Shown here: piece by piece, positions 1 through 13,300 of the stretch | How the letters are laid out: each line of letters opens with the position of its first letter | Numbering within the stretch: position 1 is the stretch's first letter | Source of the DNA: Quillaja saponaria | Taxonomy: Eukaryota > Streptophyta > Magnoliopsida > Fabales > Quillajaceae | Reading direction: 5' to 3' | NCBI GenBank assembly: GCA_029379385.1 | Contig: CM055608.1 | Span: forward strand, 33,153,048 to 33,217,047 | DNA length: 64,000 nucleotides | Program-made: the position numbers and the translations under genes | Notes under the pieces: model-generated | Seen by the model: only the letters and a program-made list of their open reading frames with translations | Told to the model about the DNA's origin: nothing | Database searches by the model: none

Positions 1-640
1 GCATTGCTTTTTTTTTTTTTTGGTTGAAAATACATTAATTAATTAATAAAAATATAATTCATAAGGATTACCTCCTTTCAAATTATAATTAAAACGGTTT
101 AAATTGAGATTACATTAGTTTATTCATGAACAAAATTATAATTGAGATGCTAGAGAAATAAAAAATATGATGGAATTGCAAAAATCAAGGAATGTAAAAT
201 TAATCAATCACTTATAAGGGAGCAATTACAAAAAATCAATCAATGATATTTTCCCTTAGAAATTAGTTTATTTATCTAAAAATTTAAGTTATTTTAGGAA
301 GAAAATAAATAAAATATAATTAAAAAGAAAATTAAATAAATCAGTCAACGATTTTTATGAATAAAACGTTTCAAAGTGTTGGATGAAATTAAAAGAATTA
401 TATGTTTTTAAAGATTAAAATTATAAGCTAAAGAGGTAAACATGTAACTAAAGAGGAAAGATTATAATTATATGGCGTTTGTACAAATGCCAAAATGGGA
501 GCGCGTGATGCTAGAAATAGAAATCCGACGTCATCATGAGCAATATTTTATTAATAAGTGAGCGGGAGACCAAAGGGGTTGGACCAGAGCGGTCCAAAAC
601 CCAACAAGCATTGTCAATGTTAAATGTTATATCCCTTCCT
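1..640. other. AT-rich intergenic sequence
   Basis: No coding frame with gene-like character is visible. The sequence is A/T-rich with poly-A and poly-T runs, typical of plant intergenic DNA. It leads into the promoter and 5' leader of the GIF1-like gene that follows. Confidence 0.6.
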
Positions 641-655
641 ATGCAATTGTTCACT

Positions 656-656
<1 letters not shown>

Positions 657-687
<31 letters not shown>
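657..687 (+). repeat. (CT)n microsatellite in the promoter or leader of the GIF1-like gene
   Basis: About fifteen uninterrupted CT dinucleotides lie roughly 340 bases upstream of the GIF1 start codon. More pyrimidine-rich and GA-rich sequence follows to about 900. CT/GA tracts are common in plant core promoters and 5' UTRs, where BPC/GAGA-binding proteins can act; a regulatory role here is inference. The reverse strand reads as an Arg-Glu repeat, which is an artefact of the repeat. Confidence 0.85.
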
Positions 688-690
<3 letters not shown>

Positions 691-1027
691 CATCACGTGA
701 CCTACTTTTTAGAGAGAGAAAGACCGACACACAATTCTAGAGAGGGAAACTGAGAAAAGCCAAACCCCACAAACCCCAAAAAAGAAAAACACTCTTTTTC
801 TCTCTCTATTGCTCGGTTACTCTGTATTTTTCTGTCTGATACATTTCTTTCTTTCTTTTCTTTGTTTCTCTGAGTGGTACTTGTCATTTGTAAGAGAAAG
901 AAAAGCAAGAAGCAATTTGTTTCTCTTCACAGAGTTGCACTATTTTGTAGGCAGAGTATTTGTGGTTGTGTTTGCTGCTCGCTCTGCTATTTAGCCTGAG
1001 AGAGAAGCACTGTGCGAGAAAAAAAAT

Positions 1028-4000
1028 ATGCAGCAGCACCTGATGCAGATGCAGCCCATGATGGCAGCCTATTACCCAAACAGCGTCACTACTGATCACA
1101 TTCAGCAGGTTTTTGTTTTCCCTCTTCTTCTTCTCCTTCCTTTCCATTCTGCGTGCACTTTTCTCCACTGGCAACTGGTTCTTTAATAGTGGTGTAAAAA
1201 CTGGATTTTTGGGGTTTACTTTGTATTCTTCTGGTTTTGTTATCATATTTATGCCTTTTATTTCCTTTTGGTTGTATGTACTTTGGCTTAATTGAATGTC
1301 TTTGTTATCTGCGTTATCCTACTAACTACGATCCTTTTTCAAGTCTGGTATTTTAGTTTTGATTAGTTAAGGAAAAGGTGTATAGAGACTGACTAAACTG
1401 TAAATTACACTCCTTTTGAACATCTTTTTTATGTTAGCTCTCTTAATTTGTAAAAGATTAAAACCCTGAACTCTATGGCGGTTTGTTTTGTACACTATCA
1501 ACCACATGGACAAGTAACAAATCCCCCCCCAATTCATTTGTTGGGTATTTTGACATTTATATCATTAACATTGTGTTGCATTTACATGAATCATGTTTTT
1601 CTAATTTGTTTGGGCATGGTTAACGAGTTGTCGTTTGATAGCTGAAATTTAATTTATTATGTCTTCTCAGATAATTAAATCATGGTAGTAGTCCGAAAAT
1701 AAAGAAAATGGAAATACTATGCATGTTGTTATTTAGTTTGTAGGGAAATGTTTGGAGAAACTAGTAAGAAAATAAAGATAGAACAATAGTTTAGACCGGA
1801 AGAGTAGAATAGTTCTGCATCAAATAAGTTTTTGGCAGCGAATGACTGCCCCTTGAACGAAAGCCAAAGCAATGATCTATGATTTTGCCCCCCTCCTCCC
1901 TTGTTTTTAAAATATTTGACAATCCATTTAATCGTGGGTTTGTAAGGATGTAGCATGAGTTCATTTTCCACGATTAAGTATCCTATGAACTCTTTCAGGT
2001 TTCGAAATCAAACAGTCTGTTGCAACTTTCACGTGAATTGGAGAGAAATCAATAGTATTGGCTGGCTGTTATATTATTAGAATCTTCATGTTCAACGTGC
2101 TTTGACATTTCCCGCATAAAACTATGAAAATGGTTTCTAGTGTTGTAGTTTTGTTTTTTTTTCCCATTTTACTTAGTTACCAATCCGTAATCCCATATTT
2201 AAATTGAATTACTGGTGCTATTTTTTATTTTTTTGTACCATTTTTCCTCTGTCTAATTATTTCTCATAATTTTTCCTCTACAAGCAGTACCTTGATGAGA
2301 ACAAGTCCTTAATTCTGAAGATTGTTGAAAGCCAGAATTCTGGAAAGCTAAGCGAGTGTGCAGAGTAAGAACTAGTATTTTCTCATATGTCAGTTGGACT
2401 GAGTATAGTGCTTTTATGTTTCATTGCTATCATGCCTGACCTTGCTATTTGTACCCATACTCTTATTATATTTTTTGTTAGTCTTAATTGTAATACCCTT
2501 CTAAGTTACATGACTTTTGCTAATGCCGTGAGATCTCTGTTTTGCAGTCTGCACATAAAATATTCAGACACTTTTTTTTTTTTTTTTTGACATTTGTAGC
2601 TAGTGAGCTTCCATTGTTGGTCTTAGGGTCATCTATTAATTGTATATCGTGTTGGCTGTTTGAGTAAAATACATATGGCAAGGCCATGAATACAGAGCTA
2701 GTCCGTGGATTGACTAGTTTTAGTTTCTGAACAAATATGCTAATTTTTTAGAAGAGTGGCTGTGGGAAGAATAGAAATCTTTTAGGAATCAGTGTCGAAT
2801 GGTTTGGTGGATAACATGTATCTCTATGATCTTGATGCAATACTATCTGAATTAACACAAACCTCTTCAAGGTTTTCAAGAACTTCAAAGACCTGGCCCA
2901 AAAAAGAAATCATGCTATATAAGCGAGGACTGTAAGTGCTCTGAAATCCAAGAGGCTGATTATCTATCTGAAGATTCTCTTATGATTTATAATGTAATCA
3001 TATAGTTCTAAAGGGGCATAATTGTGTAATCTATGCTTCTAAATCTTGAAGGGAACTTATTTTCCTTTCCTTTCTCTCTGAGGTTTGACCAAGTCATATG
3101 GGCGTTTTCTGACTAGATTTATCATTTTGCCACTATTTCAGGAACCAAGCAAGGTTACAGAGAAACCTCATGTACCTCGCTGCTATTGCTGATTCTCAGC
3201 CCCAACCACCCACTATACCTGGTCAGGTAAAGTCGTTTTTTTAGAAAATTAACTAGTGAAACACTGGTTTCTCTGTACTTGTATGAAGTAATGGATGTGG
3301 ATGAATCTTAAAGAGCTTGTGAAGTTAAAATTTTGTGGTTTTTCTTTCTTCCCCCAAAGCCTTTCAATTTATTGTGTGCTATATCTGAATCAAGATTAAC
3401 ACTCATTTTTCCTTGTGAAACATAAAACTGAGATGATAGTTTCTTTAAAACAATAAAGCAGGATCTGATTATTGGCAAATTTCTCAATGGCATGCTAATT
3501 TTTCATTACTGAAATATTCCTGTAGCCCTTTACATTTTTGAGCTATGAGGAGAGATAATATGTGCTGTTATATTTTTAAGATGGGCTGGTTTTTTACACT
3601 ATCCCAGGACCATTAGAGAGGTGGGTTGTGTACTAATATTGAATATCTATATATAACTTACAAGAAAAAAAGTTGGGTGCTTCTACAATTATTTGTTTTT
3701 AATTCATACTCCTGATCACTTTGCACTTGCATTCTGTCAACATCCTGCAGTACCCTCCAAGTGGAATGATGCAGCAGGGAGCACACTACATGCAGCACCA
3801 ACAGGCTCAACAGATGACACAGCAATCGCTCATGGCTGCACGCTCATCCATGTTGTATGCACAACAGCCATATTCAGCACTGCAACAACAGCAAGCCTTC
3901 AACAGCCAGCTTGGTATGAGTTCCGGTGGAAGTCAAGGGCTTCACATGTTGCAAAGTGAGCCCAGTAATTCTGGAGGAAATGGGGCACTTGGGTCTGGAG

Positions 4001-4179
4001 GTTTTGCTGATTTTGGCCGTGGCTCCTCTGGAGATGGTTTGCAGGGTTCTGGTCGAGGATTTATTGGCGGGAGCAAGCAAGATATTGGGAGTTCTGAAGG
4101 CCGAGCAGGGAGCTCTGGTGGCCATGGTGGTGAAGGGGGTGAGACTCTCTACTTGAAATCTTCTGATGATGGGAATTGA
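1028..4179 (+). CDS. GRF-interacting factor 1 / ANGUSTIFOLIA3-like transcription coactivator (4 exons)
   Basis: Coding exons are 1028-1108, 2288-2364, 3142-3226 and 3751-4179. All junctions are GT-AG with matching phases, giving 223 residues. Residues 1 to about 80 form the SNH (SYT N-terminal homology) domain: it starts MQQHLMQMQPMMA, contains YLDENKSLILKIVESQNSGK, and ends around NLMYLAAIADSQPQP. The rest is Gln-rich (TQQSLMAARSSMLYAQQ), then Gly/Ser-rich, and ends in the family signature GGETLYLKSSDDGN. Family knowledge: GIF1/AN3 binds the QLQ domain of GRF transcription factors and recruits SWI/SNF remodelers to promote cell proliferation in leaves. Length matches the usual 200-230 residues. 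Intron positions bracket the SNH domain. A CT-rich leader lies upstream. I see no lesion. Confidence 0.95.
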
Positions 4180-4649
4180 GAAATTGAGATTGCAAAACTT
4201 AGTGGCCCATTTAGCATCTTCAGTTAGGAAAATTAGTGAAGGAAGACAAAATTAGGGGAAAATGAAGGGAGAACTTGATGCTTCAAGGACATGTTTTGTT
4301 TGTCTTGTGCAACACATTGATGAGATTGTAAACTCCAACCTTTTCTTTGATGTTTCTTAAGCAGTAAAGCGATGCATCTTGCTATCCAGTCTTTTTCATC
4401 TTTGTAAATCATTTTGCAGCATCTTGATCTGTTTTAATTTTTCTTTTTTCTACCTTGGCGGAGATCTGTTATCAACTGATGATCTTATTTCAGCATATGC
4501 ACTTCGCATTATTGCATGTCATGAAATAGTTTTTATGTGATCATCCCATGCTATTAGCAAGTAAGGAAAAAGAAATATTCAAAAACCATTGAATTATATT
4601 ACAGGAATTCTCCAAAAGAAAAACTGATCATTTTAATCCTGTATGAGTA

Positions 4650-5102
4650 TCAGACAAAAGAGGGAGATTGAAAAGGGGGAATGCCTTCAAGAACTAATTC
4701 TCTCCAGAAGTGACTTTCCTCGAATTCAAGATAAGCCATTTTATTCCAAGATGGTTGAGCAGGTTCAAGCACATGATTTTCAGCAGCCATGGTTGCATCC
4801 GAAAAAGCTTCATTTTCTGAAATCCACGTTGAATCTTGTTCATTGTTTCTCCTCATACAACTAGTATTGCCATGGCTACTCTTGTTCTCCTTGTCAGAGT
4901 ACTTGTTGCCATTCCCAGTGAGTTCTTGAACTACAGCTCGGAATTCAGAAGCATTGCATGCTCTAACCATCACTGGGCTCGAAATATAGGTAATCTTCAT
5001 GGGTACTTTATTTAGAACTTTATTGGGTTTTTGTGTCTTGGATTGGTTGTCCTGCAAATGCTGCTGATCATAAGAGTGGTGGGAATTTTTAAGTTTCCCC
5101 AT
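4650..5102 (-). CDS. VQ-motif protein (SIB1/VQ16-VQ23-like)
   Basis: Intronless gene of 150 codons, as is usual for VQ genes. It contains the VQ core FRAVVQELTG at about residues 54-63, matching FxxxVQxLTG. The core is preceded by a basic Lys-rich N-terminus and KITYISSPVMVR; a YIS(N/S)P stretch just before the VQ motif is typical of sigma-factor-binding proteins SIB1/SIB2. The C-terminal half is acidic and Ser/Asn-rich and ends FQSPSF. Known role of the family: VQ proteins bind group I/IIc WRKY factors, and SIB1/SIB2 also reach plastids; I see no clear transit peptide here. It is convergent with the GIF1-like gene, with about 470 bp between their stop codons. Assignment to the VQ family is firm; the SIB subgroup is an inference from the flanking residues. 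Confidence 0.82.
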   Translation of the reverse strand: MGKLKNSHHSYDQQHLQDNQSKTQKPNKVLNKVPMKITYISSPVMVRACNASEFRAVVQELTGNGNKYSDKENKSSHGNTSCMRRNNEQDSTWISENEAFSDATMAAENHVLEPAQPSWNKMAYLEFEESHFWRELVLEGIPPFQSPSFV

Positions 5103-6940
5103 TGAATTGCATTAGTGCTAATTATGTAGTGTTAGCTTTGAGTAGGTCACATTACTCAATTTTTACTTGTATATATGTAAGTATGGCTGGTGGGCTTCAT
5201 ATGTAAAGGAGGGGATGAGTTTCGTAGAAGCAGCTTTGGGACGAGACAAAAATGGAAAATTTGAAGAATTGACTGAAGAAATTAATTAATTCATGTGATC
5301 ATGGATTAGAGACTATATTAGGATTAGGTACGTTATGTTGTGGAGTTTTGGATGGCGGCGGCTTTATTTTAGAGTTAATCTTTTTTTATACTACTCTCCT
5401 GCTTTACTGCTTTTATGTATGATTCTAAAATGACTGCCAAATATTTTAGTCTTCTCCTTCTCCATCTAAACTTAGCCTACCGTTTTCAAAACAAGATTTT
5501 AAACGCACAACGGAAGTAGAAGTTGATTTGCTGTTAAATACTTGCACTCAATATACACGTGGATTTCAAATCGACGCATATTGTAGAAGGATGTGGAATA
5601 ATATATAATTATTGAGTTTGATTCTTACATTTGTTTAACTAGTAATAAGATAATATAAAATTATATTGATAAATTTTCTTATATTATATGCGATAGTATA
5701 ATAATGAGAAGAAAAATAATAACATAATAATATAATTATATTATCTAATACATTATATAAATTTTACTATCCAATTTAATTTTACATAACATTACAAAAT
5801 AATATTATAATACACATTTAATCATAACGCGGTCAAATTCACAATTTGTAGTGCTCTACTTTAATTATCGTGATTACAAATCATGATTATTAAATAATAA
5901 TTATGTAAAAATATATCAATTTAAGGTCACTTTTGCTTTTGCAATTTTTATATGTTTTAAAAAAAAACCAATCACAATCTCACCCTTTTCAGTTTTCAAT
6001 TTTTCTTTTTTCCACCCATCTTCCTACTTTGTTTTCCCTTGTATTTTTTCTACACTCCTTGTTGAGTGCATTTTACTAACTATTATAAAATAATAAGTCG
6101 GTGAGACCACGTTATTGATGAAGATTTAAATTTCTTAAATAATCTGTTTAATTATGACTAAGAGGTGTGAATTATTCTTTTTTTGGTTAAAAAAAAAAGA
6201 AAAGTTAAGCTGGGTCAATTTTAAAACAATGCGCTGTTAGATGGTCACTAATATAAGATAATAAGTTTGAAACTAATATTTTTACAATGAAAATAACGAA
6301 TTTATCGGTGTACTAACTTGTTGCCAAGCAAAGTACTTTGGCTCTATCTAATATGTTACCAATTTTTTCTTTCTTCTGAAAAATATTCAATTAGATTTTT
6401 CTTCCAAGTCTTAATCATTCTAGAACAAACAAAAATAAAATAAAAAAAATCAATCAAACACGTGTACTTATAAAATAAAATACGTGCTCTCAGTAAGGCT
6501 TTTCTATTCGGATTTATAAGGTCTTTGGATACTAAAAGGTTTTCTTGTTGTAATATTTTTTATATATTATCAATGATATGTGTGACACATTTTTACAAAG
6601 AAATTCTAAGAAAAAATAGATTATAAATATGAATAGTTAATGTTTAATATTTCAACAAAAAATAAAAATAAAAATAAAGAACTACAATAGTCAACATGAA
6701 TAATTTTATGCTATGATGAGTGATGACTAATCAAAATAAATAGTCAAACTAAATACAAGAATCCTAAATATTTTATGAAGTGCGCCATTATTTGGTAATC
6801 AAAATAACCCTAATTTTTGGGGTTATTTATATTATTGTACCCTTTGGTAATTCAATAATAAAATTTATAGTAATAATAATAAATAATAAACCACATTCCG
6901 GTAGAGAACCGTGAATTCCGTTACGAAATAAAGACGCCTA
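5103..6940. other. AT-rich intergenic spacer
   Basis: This spacer lies between the VQ gene start and the myosin leader. It holds the presumed VQ promoter, then A/T-rich sequence with poly-A and poly-T runs. I see no gene, RNA gene or clear transposon end. Confidence 0.55.
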
Positions 6941-7381
6941 GAAGGAGAGAGAGGGACTTACTTAGTAACCACTAGTTGGCGCGAAACGAAAGGGAAGAAC
7001 CGAAGTTGCAGGCCGTTCTGCAGAATGTCGCTCTCTCAACGCATTCGATCCACTTTCACTTCCCAAACACTAAACTTTCTCGTCTCACCATTCAATTCTT
7101 TCTTTCCATTTCTTCCATTCTTTTCAGTTTTCTTTCACTTTCTCGCTACTTTTCTCAAACAATGCCGTTTTTTCCCGGCATTTTCTTCAATCTTACTTGA
7201 CTCTATTTGGGGTTTATCTCATTTGTTTTATGCCAAAAGGGTAAATTTTCTTCTGGGTAATTGTGATAAAAAATTTGACCTTTTCGATTTTGAGGTGCAG
7301 AATGACTAGATTCTTCGAATAGGCTGAAGTCTACGTGCTAGTGCTTAAGGGGCTAGACAGCTTTTGATTGAGAGCTTAAAC

Positions 7382-10300
7382 ATGGTATGCAAGATGTGCT
7401 TAATTGTTTAATTTTGGTCACTTTCAAGCTGCTTACTCTTGCCGTTATATATCAAAATCAAAATTTTGTCTTTCAAGTTTATTCACATTACAAATATGTT
7501 TTATAATTCCACTAATTTCCCAAACTCAAATGTGATTTAGGTGTTTTCTTCTAGAGTCAAAGGAAACATTGTTTTGCAAGATGTTATTTGTTTTTAAATA
7601 TAAAATGATAGCAATGCACATCAAGCTGATTATATGGGAGAACAAAGATAAAGATTGTTTATCATGGTAATCCTGTATGATGGAAGGGTATTCGTTTTGG
7701 AGTTCAGAATTTTTGGTTAGTTGGATTAGTGTTAGAAAGGGGGATGGAGGTTCAGATATCAACCATACTTCAATAGCAAAAACTCAAAATCAAATAGGTC
7801 CCCTTTAGGGTGTTGGTTGCAGTTATACTTAATAGAATGGCTTACTTAGCTAGCAATTTAAATAACAATAACATTACTGCCTAGAGAAAAGTAGAAAATA
7901 AAGAAAGTAGGGATGTAATTTAGGAATGATCATCAATCAATGAAGTCTAGGTGGATAGTTATCAGTAATCTTATGGAAAACTTTAAGCATTGCAAGGAAA
8001 AACATGGGCATATTTTTTGAAGTATAAATTCTGTTAGCTTATCGTGCTTATAAGATAATTCAAAAGTTTGTTTTCGAACCTTTAGAAATCTTACTATTTA
8101 AAAAGAAATGTTATTTAAATGAAATTTTGTCAAGAAATCATGACACTTTATCTGCAATTCTGCATTTGCAGGGGACTACGGTGAATATTATTGTAGGTTC
8201 TCATGTCTGGATTGAAGACCCAGGATTAGCTTGGGTTGATGGACATGTATCAAAGATTAATGGACAGGAAGCTGAAATCCAGACTACCGATGGGAAGACG
8301 GTAGGTGAACTGCCTATAGTTTAATTTCTTCATGTCATGTGTTTTAAATGCTTTCTTTCCCTACCCAACATATTCTGAGGTCAGTGGAGATTGCAGTCAA
8401 ATATTAGTGTTGCTTGATAGGTAGTAGTTAGTATCTTTTGTGTCAATAACAGACTCCCATTCTAGAGCTGCTGCTTTACTACTTTGGGATGAAGATTGAT
8501 GTTCCTTTCTAGTAGATAACAGTTGTTGTACAGAAAAAGAAGATTCATCTGCAATCATGTTTAGAATTTCTATTTCCTTAAAGATTCATAAAGCTTTGTC
8601 TCATTACTAATGATAATATTAAAACATTAGTACTGAATAGTTTCTAAACAGTTGTATAAAATCCATTGAATATACAAGTAAAAATTTGAACACACACATA
8701 TGCATTTCTTTGTGTAGTAGTTCTTTACGCTCATGCATGTACAGTGAACTAGAAAAGGGTGCAAAAATTAGAATTACTCTTGGATTTAATTTATCCTCCA
8801 GATATTGTAGTGCCCTGACACAGTGTTCAATTGCTAAATTTAAGGTTGTTGCAAATTTATCAAAAATATATCCCAAAGACATGGAAGCCCCTGCTGGTGG
8901 AGTGGATGATATGACAAAGCTGTCTTATTTGCACGAGCCTGGAGTCCTGCAGAACTTAAAAACTAGATATGAACTGAATGAAATCTATGTAAGGCTTTCT
9001 TCCCTTTAATATGATGAGAAATGACAATATCATCTGTTTATATAACAAGTTTGTCACATTATGCAACTTTATCTATCTATCTATAAATATGGATATATTA
9101 TGTTTCTCTTTTTGTTTGTTACATGGCAGACTTACACTGGAAATATTCTTATTGCGATAAATCCATTTCAAAGACTTCCTCATATCTATGATGCTCAAAT
9201 GATGGACCAATACAAGGGAGCACCATTTGGAGAACTAAGCCCCCATGTATTTGCAGTTGCTGATGTTGCATACAGGTAATTATTATTCAGTTTTTACAAG
9301 ACGAACTTTGTTGTTTACCATTAAACCATTTATCAACACTAACACTTTAATGAAATCAGGGCAATGATTAATGAGGGAAAAAGCAATTCGATTCTGGTCA
9401 GCGGTGAAAGTGGAGCAGGTAAAACTGAAACTACAAAAATGCTTATGCGTTACCTTGCTTTTCTAGGTGGTAGGGCTGCGACTGAAGGACGAACGGTTGA
9501 ACAACAAGTTCTTGAAGTATGATTCATAACGTCACCCTATTTGAAGTTTCCATTTTCTCATCTCTTGTTACAATCGATTAGTTTTTAATATGAACTCATA
9601 ACTGATCTCACTGCAGTCAAATCCAGTTCTTGAAGCATTTGGAAATGCTAAAACTGTCAGGAATAATAATTCCAGGTGAGTCCCTCCTACATGTGGGTAC
9701 TAAATTAGTCCTTGTGTGAGTTGACAGAAGAGATCAATATATATTTATTAAATCTTTTTTACAGGCAAAAAGAATGTTATGAATGTGACACCATAATTAA
9801 ATTTAAGGTGCCAAAAACTATGTAATTGTTTAAACTAATGGTGGAATTTCCTTGTATGAATACTGGTTCAGTCGTTTTGGTAAATTTGTTGAGCTCCAGT
9901 TTGATAAGAAAGGAAGAATCTCAGGAGCAGCCATCCGAACGTACCTTCTAGAGAGGTCTCGGGTCTGCCAAATTTCTGATCCTGAACGCAATTACCACTG
10001 CTTTTACCTTCTTTGTGCTGCACCCCAGGAGGTATCTTGCTTGACTGACAGCTTCTACAGAACCTTCAAGTTGTTGCATATTTCTATTTCATAAATTCAT
10101 TACAACTATTTTTTGTATGTTAACAGGAAATTGAGAAGTACAAACTAGGAAATCCTAAATCATTTCACTATCTTAACCAGTCTAATTGCTATGAACTGGT
10201 TGGTGTAAGTGATGCACATGACTATCTTGCCACAAGGAGAGCTATGGATATTGTTGGAATAAGTGAAAAAGAGCAGGTATGGCCTTCAAACATATGTTTG

Positions 10301-13300
10301 ACTGCTTCACAAAATCACATATTAAAAGATAAGAACATCTCACATTTTGTGCCCCTTTCTTCTGTAATTCTCTCAGGAAGCAATATTTAGGGTTGTTGCT
10401 GCAATTCTTCATCTGGGTAATATTGTTTTCAGTAAAGGAAAGGAGGTTGATTCATCAGTTCCAAAAGATGACAGTGCCAAATTCCATCTCAAAATGACTT
10501 CCGAGCTTCTTATGTATGCATATTGTTGGAATACTTCCACCAGAATCCATATTCTGATCTGTCCCTATGATATGGATGTAATCATTAAATTTCACTTTTC
10601 TTCAGGTGTGATGCTGCTGGCTTGGAAGATGCATTATGTAAGCGTGTCATGATCACCCCTGAAGAAGTTATAAAGCGAAGTCTTGATCCCCAAAGTGCAG
10701 CAGTTAGTAGAGATGGTTTAGCAAAGGCAATATACTCCAGATTGTTTGACTGGTAAGTAAGCCACTAAAACAGTTCATATCCATCACCTGTTTATCAAGA
10801 TATCATCGTACTACTAGCAAAAAGAATATGGATAACTATTTATGCTCGTTTGACGCCAAGTTGTATCTGGCTGTAAACAGGTTGGTGGATAAAATTAACA
10901 ACTCAATTGGACAAGATCCCAATTCAAAATCGCTGATTGGCGTGCTTGACATCTATGGTTTTGAAAGCTTTAAGACTAACAGGTAAAATCTAGTATAATA
11001 TAACACACTGAAGCTGCAAAACAGACAAGTGTGTTTATGAAAATATATAACTGAAGATGTTGTAAGCAACCAGTTCTCGTTTCCTTCAGATCTTTGAAAC
11101 TTACTATCAGCATATCATGCTTTACAGTTTTGAGCAATTTTGCATTAATTTCACTAATGAGAAGTTGCAGCAACATTTCAACCAGGTAAACTCTCGGATT
11201 GTATAGTTCCTTTGAGTTTACTGTAAGTATAATTTTAATCATATTAATCTTCATTGCTAATATATGTTGTTTGATGATGAATTTCAGCATGTCTTTAAGA
11301 TGGAACAAGAAGAATATACGAAGGAGCAGATTGATTGGAGTTACATTGAATTTGTTGACAATAAAGATGTCTTAGATCTTATTGAGAAGGTCTTTTCTTT
11401 TACTCCCCTTTAACTTTCTTTAACGTGTTGATAGTAAGTAGTTTGGAGTTTTTTCTAAAGCAGTCATCTAAATTGCTTACAAGACCTAGTTAATCTAGAA
11501 CATGGAATTTGTCTTACAAATTTATAGGTGATTGTTTTGCCTAACTTTCAAAGCGTTTATGGGATGGCTGACAGTTTCAGCTAACTCCTAATTACACTTT
11601 CTGACTATACATACAATAAAACTGAACTGCACCTATTCAATGTATTACCAAAACGACCTTTTTTGCAGGTTTTAGAAAATCATAATTTCACAAGGAAGAA
11701 AATGTTAATTCTGAAGCTCTTCCATTAGATTTATCTATTGATTTGGGCTTATTTACATTCTTCAAATAACAACTGACCTGGTGATATCTTTGGCAGAAAC
11801 CTGGTGGAATCATTGCACTCCTTGATGAAGCCTGGTAAGTTATTGTTTATTCCTTTTTGAAGTTTTAGTAGGAGCATCCATTGACAAGAGAATCGCCCTT
11901 TTGAAAATTATTTGGTGTTTTAATACAATATCCGTCATTATATTATGCATTTTGTCTAATTGTAGAGAATCTGGACTAATGCTTCTTGTTGACTTACTAA
12001 ATCTGCCCTTCCTCTAACTATTTTCTTTTCTTTTCTTTTTTTCCAAATGTGTCTTTCAGCATGTTCCCGAAGTCAACACATGAAACATTTGCAAACAAGC
12101 TTTATCAAACATTTAAAACTCACAAGCGCTTTATAAAGCCCAAATTATCTCGAACAGATTTCACCATTGCTCATTATGCTGGAGAGGTATGATTAGACTA
12201 AAACATTAAGTACTGAAAAAGTGGACCCTTTTGCCTATTGATGTTACAATCATACTTTTGGTTTCAGGTCCTCTATCAGTCTGACCAATTTTTAGACAAA
12301 AACAAGGACTACGTGGTTCCTGAACATCAAGACTTATTGGGTGCTTCCAAATGCCCCTTTGTAGCAGGCCTTTTTCCTCCACTTCCTGAAGAGTCAACTA
12401 AATCTACTAAGTTTTCTTCCATTGGTTCTCGTTTTAAGGTATTTTGTGTGTGTGAGAATATGGTTACTCTTCACTTATAAGAACAAGAATGAGTTTCATG
12501 CATCTACATATAAAACCTTCTGGCACTGCTCTCGAGAATTGCAACCCCTTTTTAGGCTCAGGAAGCTGACGGCTAGTGTTTTAATGTTCTGGATGGTGCA
12601 GCTACAACTTCAGTCACTGATGGAAACACTAAACTCTACAGAGCCTCACTACATCAGATGTGTGAAGCCAAACAACCTTCTCAAACCTGCCATATTTGAA
12701 AATGTCAATATTATGCAACAACTTCGTTGTGGTGTGAGTAAAATTTATAATTTCATCTGCTTCCTTTATTTGCGGATAGAGTTTTAAGAAATGTTAGAGT
12801 TTTTTGTTCACTCCTTTCCCTTTTCAGCAATATCTGATACTTGCTCCTATAGGGTGTTCTTGAGGCAATCAGAATCAGCTGTGCAGGATACCCTACTCGC
12901 CGCCCTTTCTTTGAGTTCATAAACCGATTTGGGCTTCTTGCCCCTGAGGTCTTGAAAGGAAAGTAAGCATCCTCTTTTAGCATTTCTCTTAGTTCAAGTT
13001 GAAATTTTTGCTTTGTAGTCTATTGTTTTTTGAACAATTTACGTCAAGATTGAACAAATGGACATATTCTAATTTCATTAGTCAAATGACCTATGAGCAG
13101 CTATGATGAAAAGGTTGTTTGCCAAAAGATTCTGGAAAAGAAGGGGCTGAAAGGGTTTCAGGTACTTCGTTTCAGTTTTTCCTCGCACAAATTATGGTTC
13201 TTAATAGCCTGTAAACTTTTTAGGTGCTAAATCTGTAGCAGCTGCTAAGTTCATATTTATTTCAGTAGAGTTTTTTTTTTTTTTTTTCTTCCATTTCTTT

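Noticed and set aside
511..696. Reverse-strand frame with Arg-Glu repeats
   Set aside because: It is a translation of the (CT)n microsatellite; no conserved domain and no gene context.
9760..9812. Possible extra myosin exon between exons 6 and 7 (CAG...AAGGT bounded)
   Set aside because: Including it breaks switch I (NNNSSRF), which is restored only by joining exon 6 directly to exon 7.
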